Origin: JALYRV01 sp035512575 | GTDB lineage: Bacteria; Acidobacteriota; Vicinamibacteria; Vicinamibacterales; SCN-69-37 | Assembly (NCBI GenBank): GCA_035512575.1 | Contig: DATKDT010000050.1 | Span: 1-17,164 of the forward strand | DNA: 17,164 bases | Direction of reading: 5' to 3' | Shown here: positions 13,723 to 17,164 of the stretch, one piece after another | How positions within the stretch are numbered: the first letter of the stretch is position 1 | Layout of the letters: every line of letters begins with the position of its first letter | The notes under the pieces: model-generated | What the model was told of the DNA's origin: nothing | Databases searched by the model: none | The model's input: the letters and a program-made list of their open reading frames with translations, nothing else | Position numbers and translations under genes: made by a program

Positions 13723-14709
13723 GTGCGGTCTATGGCGCTGACACGACGCACGTTTCTCGCAACCTCAACGGTGGCGCTGGCCGCCGGCACGCTCGGCCGG
13801 ATCGCGTGGCCTCCGGTCGCGATGTCCGCCCAGGCTCAGCAGCAGGCGCCGCCGACGCCTGAAGTCAAAGCGATCCGGCGCAACGTCGGCACGTTCACCA
13901 TGCAGGGAGGCACGATCGGCTGGCTCGTCAACGACGCCGGCGCCGTGGCCGTCGACAGTCAGTTCCCGAACCCCGCACAGGTGTGCGTCGACGATCTGCT
14001 GAAGCGCTCGGGCAAGACCGAGATCGCCATGCTGATCAACACGCACCATCACGGCGATCACACCGGCGGCAACGGCGTCTTCCGCCCGAAGACCAAGACC
14101 ATCGTCGGCCACGAAAACGTGCCGAAGTACATGCTCGCCACGCACAAGGCAACGCGCGACCGTCGTGCGCAGCAGAACCCGCCGCCCACGACGCCGGCAC
14201 CGGCCGAGCCCACGCTGCCCGACACGACGTTCGCCGAGACGTGGTCGTCGGCGTTCGGCGACGAACAGATCCGCAGCCGGCACTACGGGCCCGCGCACAC
14301 AGGCGGCGACATCGTGATCCTCTTCGAGAAGGCGAACGTCGCGCACATGGGCGATCTGATGTTCAACCGCGCGCATCCGGTGATCGACCGCACGAACGGC
14401 GCGTCGATCGCCGGCTGGATCAAGACGCTGCGCTCGGTCTCGAGCGAGCTGCCCGCCGACACGATCTACATCTTCGGGCACGCCGCGCAGGGGCGCGACG
14501 TCACCGGCGCGCGCGCCGATCTGCTGCATCACGCGAACTATCTCGAGGCGCTGCTCGCGTTCGTCGGCGCGAAGATCACGGCCGGCCTCACGCGCGAGCA
14601 GGTGCTCGCGATTCGAGACGTCATTCCCGGTTTCGACGACTACGGTCCGCTCGTCGCGCGGCCACTGCCGGCCGCCTTCGACGAAATCACGGCAGGAGGA
14701 AGACCATGA
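13723..14709 (+). CDS. Tat-exported metallo-beta-lactamase-fold hydrolase
   Basis: The 328-residue protein begins with a twin-arginine signal, LTRRTFLATSTVALAAG (Arg8-Arg9), so it is exported folded, probably with metal bound. The MBL-fold metal ligands are present: HXHXDH in NTHHHGDHTGGNG (His108, His110, Asp112, His113), His192 in GPAHTGGD, Asp211 in MGDLMFN and His253 in FGHAAQG, a complete two-metal set. The pattern GPAHTGGDIVI with MGDLMFN matches the exported MBL hydrolases often linked to quinoprotein or cyclase-like annotations rather than confirmed beta-lactamases; the substrate is unknown. Starts at 13723 and 13732 are both possible (MRSMAL); I keep the longer. The stop overlaps the next gene's ATG by 4 nt. 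Confidence 0.92.
   Translation: MRSMALTRRTFLATSTVALAAGTLGRIAWPPVAMSAQAQQQAPPTPEVKAIRRNVGTFTMQGGTIGWLVNDAGAVAVDSQFPNPAQVCVDDLLKRSGKTEIAMLINTHHHGDHTGGNGVFRPKTKTIVGHENVPKYMLATHKATRDRRAQQNPPPTTPAPAEPTLPDTTFAETWSSAFGDEQIRSRHYGPAHTGGDIVILFEKANVAHMGDLMFNRAHPVIDRTNGASIAGWIKTLRSVSSELPADTIYIFGHAAQGRDVTGARADLLHHANYLEALLAFVGAKITAGLTREQVLAIRDVIPGFDDYGPLVARPLPAAFDEITAGGRP
14694..14700 (+). promoter_or_regulatory. Strong ribosome-binding site for the S9 peptidase gene
   Basis: AGGAGGA lies 5 nt before the ATG at 14706, inside the end of the MBL gene. It fixes the start of the S9 gene and, with the ATGA overlap, shows translational coupling. Confidence 0.9.
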
Positions 14710-17120
14710 AGTCCCGCGCAACATTAATCATCGCGGCCCTTGCGATCGCCGCGTCCTTTGCGATTCCCTCGGCGCAGTCGGGCTACAAGACGCCGCCGAA
14801 GGTCATCGCCGACATCATGGACGCCGAGCCGCTGCCCGGCGTCTCGCTCTCGCGCGATCGGGCGACGATGCTGCTGTCGTACCGGCAGAGCATGCCGTCG
14901 CTCAACGACGTCATGGCGCCGTGGATCGGGCTCGCCGGATCGCGCATCAACCCGCGCACGAACGGGCCGCACACGCTCGGCGGCAGCACGTCGCTCGTGC
15001 TGAAGGACGTCGCCACCGGCGCCGATCGCAAGCTCGCTCTGCCGGCCGGCGGCACGTTCTCCGCCTCCTTCTCGCCCGACAGCCGCAAGGTCGCGATCAC
15101 GCACACGACCGACGATGCGATCCGGCTGCTGGTGGCGGACGTCGCCACCGGACAGGTGACGACGGTGCTCGACGAGGGCATCAACGCCCTGGCGGGCGGC
15201 TGCGGCTGGCTCGACACGACCGAGGGCTTCTTCTGCCGGCTGATTCCGGCGGGCCGCGGCGCGGCGCCCGAGCGGCCGCGCGTGCCCAACGCGCCGAACA
15301 TTCAGGAGACCGCGGGCCGCCTCGCGCCCGGACGCACGTATCAGGATCTGCTCACCAACCCGTACGACGAGCAGCTGTACGACTACTACTACACGTCGCA
15401 GCTTGCGTTCGTGGATCTGAGCGGCAAGGTCACGCCCGCCGGACGTCCGGCGATCTATCAGGGCGCGAACCTGTCGACCGACGAGCAGTACCTGATCGTC
15501 ACGCGCCTGAAGCGGCCGTATTCGTATCTCGTGCCGTCCTCCCAGTTCCCGCGCGACGTCGAGCTGTGGGACCGCGCCGGCAACGTCGTGCGGACGCTGG
15601 CAAGCGTGCCGATGGGCGACACGATTCCGACGCTGGGCGTCTTCGCGGGTCCGCGCAGCTTCACCTGGCATCCGCTCGAGCCGGCGACGCTCTTCTGGAC
15701 CGAAGCGCTCGACAAGGGCGATCCGAAAGTCGACGTCCCGCATCGCGATCGCGTCGTCACGCTGAAGGCGCCGTTCACGGGCGAGCCTGCCGAAGTCGTG
15801 AAGACGCAGTGGCGCTACGGCGGGATGTCGTTCACCGAGAAGGGCGCCGTGTTCGCGAGCGAGTTCGATCGCCCGTCGCGCATGCGCCGCACGTGGATCT
15901 ACGACAACGGCTTCGCGTCGGCGCCGCGGAAGGTCTGGGAGCTGCGGACGGAAGATCGCTACGGCGATCCCGGATCGCCGATGTTCAGGCCCGGCGCGGG
16001 CGCGATCATGCAGGTGGGCGACGACATCTATCTGACGAGCAGCGGCCCGACGCCCACCGGCGATCGTCCGTTTCTCGATCGCTTCAACCTGAAGACGCTG
16101 AAGTCGACGCGCGTGTGGCAGTCGGGCGAGGACGCGTATGAGTCGGTGGTCGCGCTGCTCGACGACAAGGCGACGAGGCTGATCACGTCGCGGCAGACGG
16201 CCGCCGTGCCGCCCAATTACATGATGCGCGAGGTGGGCGCCCGGCAGGCGCGGCCGATCACGAACTTCCGCGATCCGCACCCGCAGCTGTCGGACGTGCA
16301 GAAGAAGATGGTGACCTACAAGCGCAACGACGGCGTGCAGCTGTCGGGCACCCTCTACCTGCCGCCCAGCTACAAGCCGGGCGAGCGGCTGCCGATGATC
16401 GTGTGGGCCTACCCGCGCGAGTTCACGTCGGCCGACACGGCCGGGCAGATCTCCGGATCGCCGCACACCTTCACGCGCGTCGGCGGCTCATCGCATCTAC
16501 TGCTGCTCACGCAGGGCTACGCGATCTTCGACAGCGCGACGATGCCGATCATCGGGCCGGGCGAGACGGCGAACGACACCTACGTCGAGCAGCTCGTGGC
16601 GAGCGCGCAGGCGGCGGTGGACTATGCCGTCGAGTCGGGCATCGCGGATCGCGATCGCATCGGCGTCGGCGGCCACAGCTACGGTGCGTTCATGACGGCC
16701 AACCTGCTCGCGCACTCGGACATCTTCCGCGCGGGCGTCGCGCGCAGCGGCGCCTACAACCGCACGCTGACGCCGTTCGGCTTCCAGGCCGAGACGCGCA
16801 CGTTCTGGGAGGTGCCGGATCTCTACGCGCGCATGTCGCCGTTCTGGCACGCGCACAAAATCAACGAGCCGATCCTGATCATCCACGGCGAAGCCGACAA
16901 CAACTCGGGCACGTTCCCGATTCAGTCGGAGCGCCTGTACATGGCGGTCAAGGGGCACGGCGGCACGGCGCGCTACGTCACGCTGCCGGGCGAGTCGCAC
17001 GGCTACGCCGCCCGCGAATCGAACCTGCACGTCGTTGCCGAGACGCTGGAGTGGTTCGACAAGCACGTCAAGAACGCGAAGCCGCGTTCGACGACAGTAC
17101 AGAATCAGATCGTTCGGTAG
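14706..17120 (+). CDS. S9-family serine peptidase (prolyl oligopeptidase-like), exported
   Basis: The 804-residue protein starts with a signal peptide (MKSRATLIIAALAIAASFAI, cleavage near PSAQS) and is predicted to be periplasmic or secreted. The N-terminal half is a beta-propeller-like region with segments such as LVLKDVATGADRKLAL and LLVADVATGQVTTV, and the C-terminal third is an alpha/beta hydrolase. The catalytic triad is visible: Ser658 in GVGGHSYGAFM, Asp731 in HGEADNNSGT and His765 in PGESHGY. These residues and the length fit S9B/S9C-type peptidases, which attack short peptides, often after proline or acylated N-termini; the exact specificity cannot be read. Members of this group are abundant in Acidobacteriota. 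It is translationally coupled to the MBL-fold gene, so the two may act on the same exported substrate or be co-regulated. Confidence 0.95.
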   Translation: MKSRATLIIAALAIAASFAIPSAQSGYKTPPKVIADIMDAEPLPGVSLSRDRATMLLSYRQSMPSLNDVMAPWIGLAGSRINPRTNGPHTLGGSTSLVLKDVATGADRKLALPAGGTFSASFSPDSRKVAITHTTDDAIRLLVADVATGQVTTVLDEGINALAGGCGWLDTTEGFFCRLIPAGRGAAPERPRVPNAPNIQETAGRLAPGRTYQDLLTNPYDEQLYDYYYTSQLAFVDLSGKVTPAGRPAIYQGANLSTDEQYLIVTRLKRPYSYLVPSSQFPRDVELWDRAGNVVRTLASVPMGDTIPTLGVFAGPRSFTWHPLEPATLFWTEALDKGDPKVDVPHRDRVVTLKAPFTGEPAEVVKTQWRYGGMSFTEKGAVFASEFDRPSRMRRTWIYDNGFASAPRKVWELRTEDRYGDPGSPMFRPGAGAIMQVGDDIYLTSSGPTPTGDRPFLDRFNLKTLKSTRVWQSGEDAYESVVALLDDKATRLITSRQTAAVPPNYMMREVGARQARPITNFRDPHPQLSDVQKKMVTYKRNDGVQLSGTLYLPPSYKPGERLPMIVWAYPREFTSADTAGQISGSPHTFTRVGGSSHLLLLTQGYAIFDSATMPIIGPGETANDTYVEQLVASAQAAVDYAVESGIADRDRIGVGGHSYGAFMTANLLAHSDIFRAGVARSGAYNRTLTPFGFQAETRTFWEVPDLYARMSPFWHAHKINEPILIIHGEADNNSGTFPIQSERLYMAVKGHGGTARYVTLPGESHGYAARESNLHVVAETLEWFDKHVKNAKPRSTTVQNQIVR

Positions 17121-17161
17121 TTCGGGGGTTCGGCAGGTTCGGGGGTTCGCCTGCCTGGTTC
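17121..17161. repeat. GGTTCGGGGG-type repeat at the window end
   Basis: Directly after the S9 stop codon come TTCGGGGG, GTTCGGCAG, GTTCGGGGG and GTTCGCCTG units, the same family as the array at 10183-10346. It may be the left arm of another inverted array cut by the window edge. Confidence 0.7.
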
Positions 17162-17164
17162 GAG

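Noticed and set aside
13983..14705. Upstream extension of the S9 peptidase frame
   Set aside because: ATG 14706 has a perfect ribosome-binding site and starts a signal peptide; the upstream part is out-of-frame reading of the MBL gene.
13723..14709. A true beta-lactamase resistance gene
   Set aside because: The MBL metal motif is generic to the superfamily, and the Tat signal and coupling to an S9 peptidase give no support for antibiotic hydrolysis.

Overview
The window is about 17 kb of GC-rich bacterial DNA packed with genes. Several features point to an environmental Acidobacteriota of the Vicinamibacteria type: the high GC, the many exported peptidases, a Tat-exported metallo-hydrolase, a PQQ-like propeller protein, and low-complexity palindromic repeats at gene borders. 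This assignment is inference; no rRNA or marker gene is present.

Layout. From 7308 leftward all genes are on the minus strand, in transcription order: a PLP-dependent aminotransferase; malQ (4-alpha-glucanotransferase, overlapping the aminotransferase by 4 nt); a LuxE-like/phenylacetate-CoA-ligase-like adenylating enzyme; a secreted PQQ-like beta-propeller protein; an aldehyde dehydrogenase-fold protein that resembles acyl reductases; and a partial exported protein running off the left edge. From 7313 rightward all genes are on the plus strand: two translationally coupled M16 peptidases (the first with an intact HXXEH motif, the second without it); a GH15 glucoamylase/trehalase-type enzyme; a HI0933/BaiN-family flavoprotein overlapping it; then, after a 342-nt palindrome-rich gap, a Tat-exported metallo-beta-lactamase-fold hydrolase overlapping an S9 prolyl-oligopeptidase-family peptidase.

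How the genes may work together. The adenylating enzyme and the aldehyde dehydrogenase-fold protein form a plausible two-protein carboxylate activation/reduction module, analogous to LuxE-LuxC without any luciferase. They are separated by the propeller gene, which lies between inverted copies of a ~66-nt AT-rich element, so the gene may be an insertion into an older two-gene operon. MalQ and GH15 fit alpha-glucan/trehalose metabolism. The M16 pair and the MBL-S9 pair look like secreted peptide-degrading or processing units.

The most unusual feature is the number of distinct short repeat families at gene boundaries. One palindrome pair supplies the start codons of a gene. A GATTGCGC-type repeat forms part of a signal peptide. 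A GGTTCGGGG array abuts the GTG of the GH15 gene. A CCCTTCGACTTCGCTCAGGG-type repeat is inserted in frame in the flavoprotein. A large imperfect palindrome cluster fills the only long intergenic gap. I saw no CRISPR array, tRNA, rRNA, transposase or phage gene.
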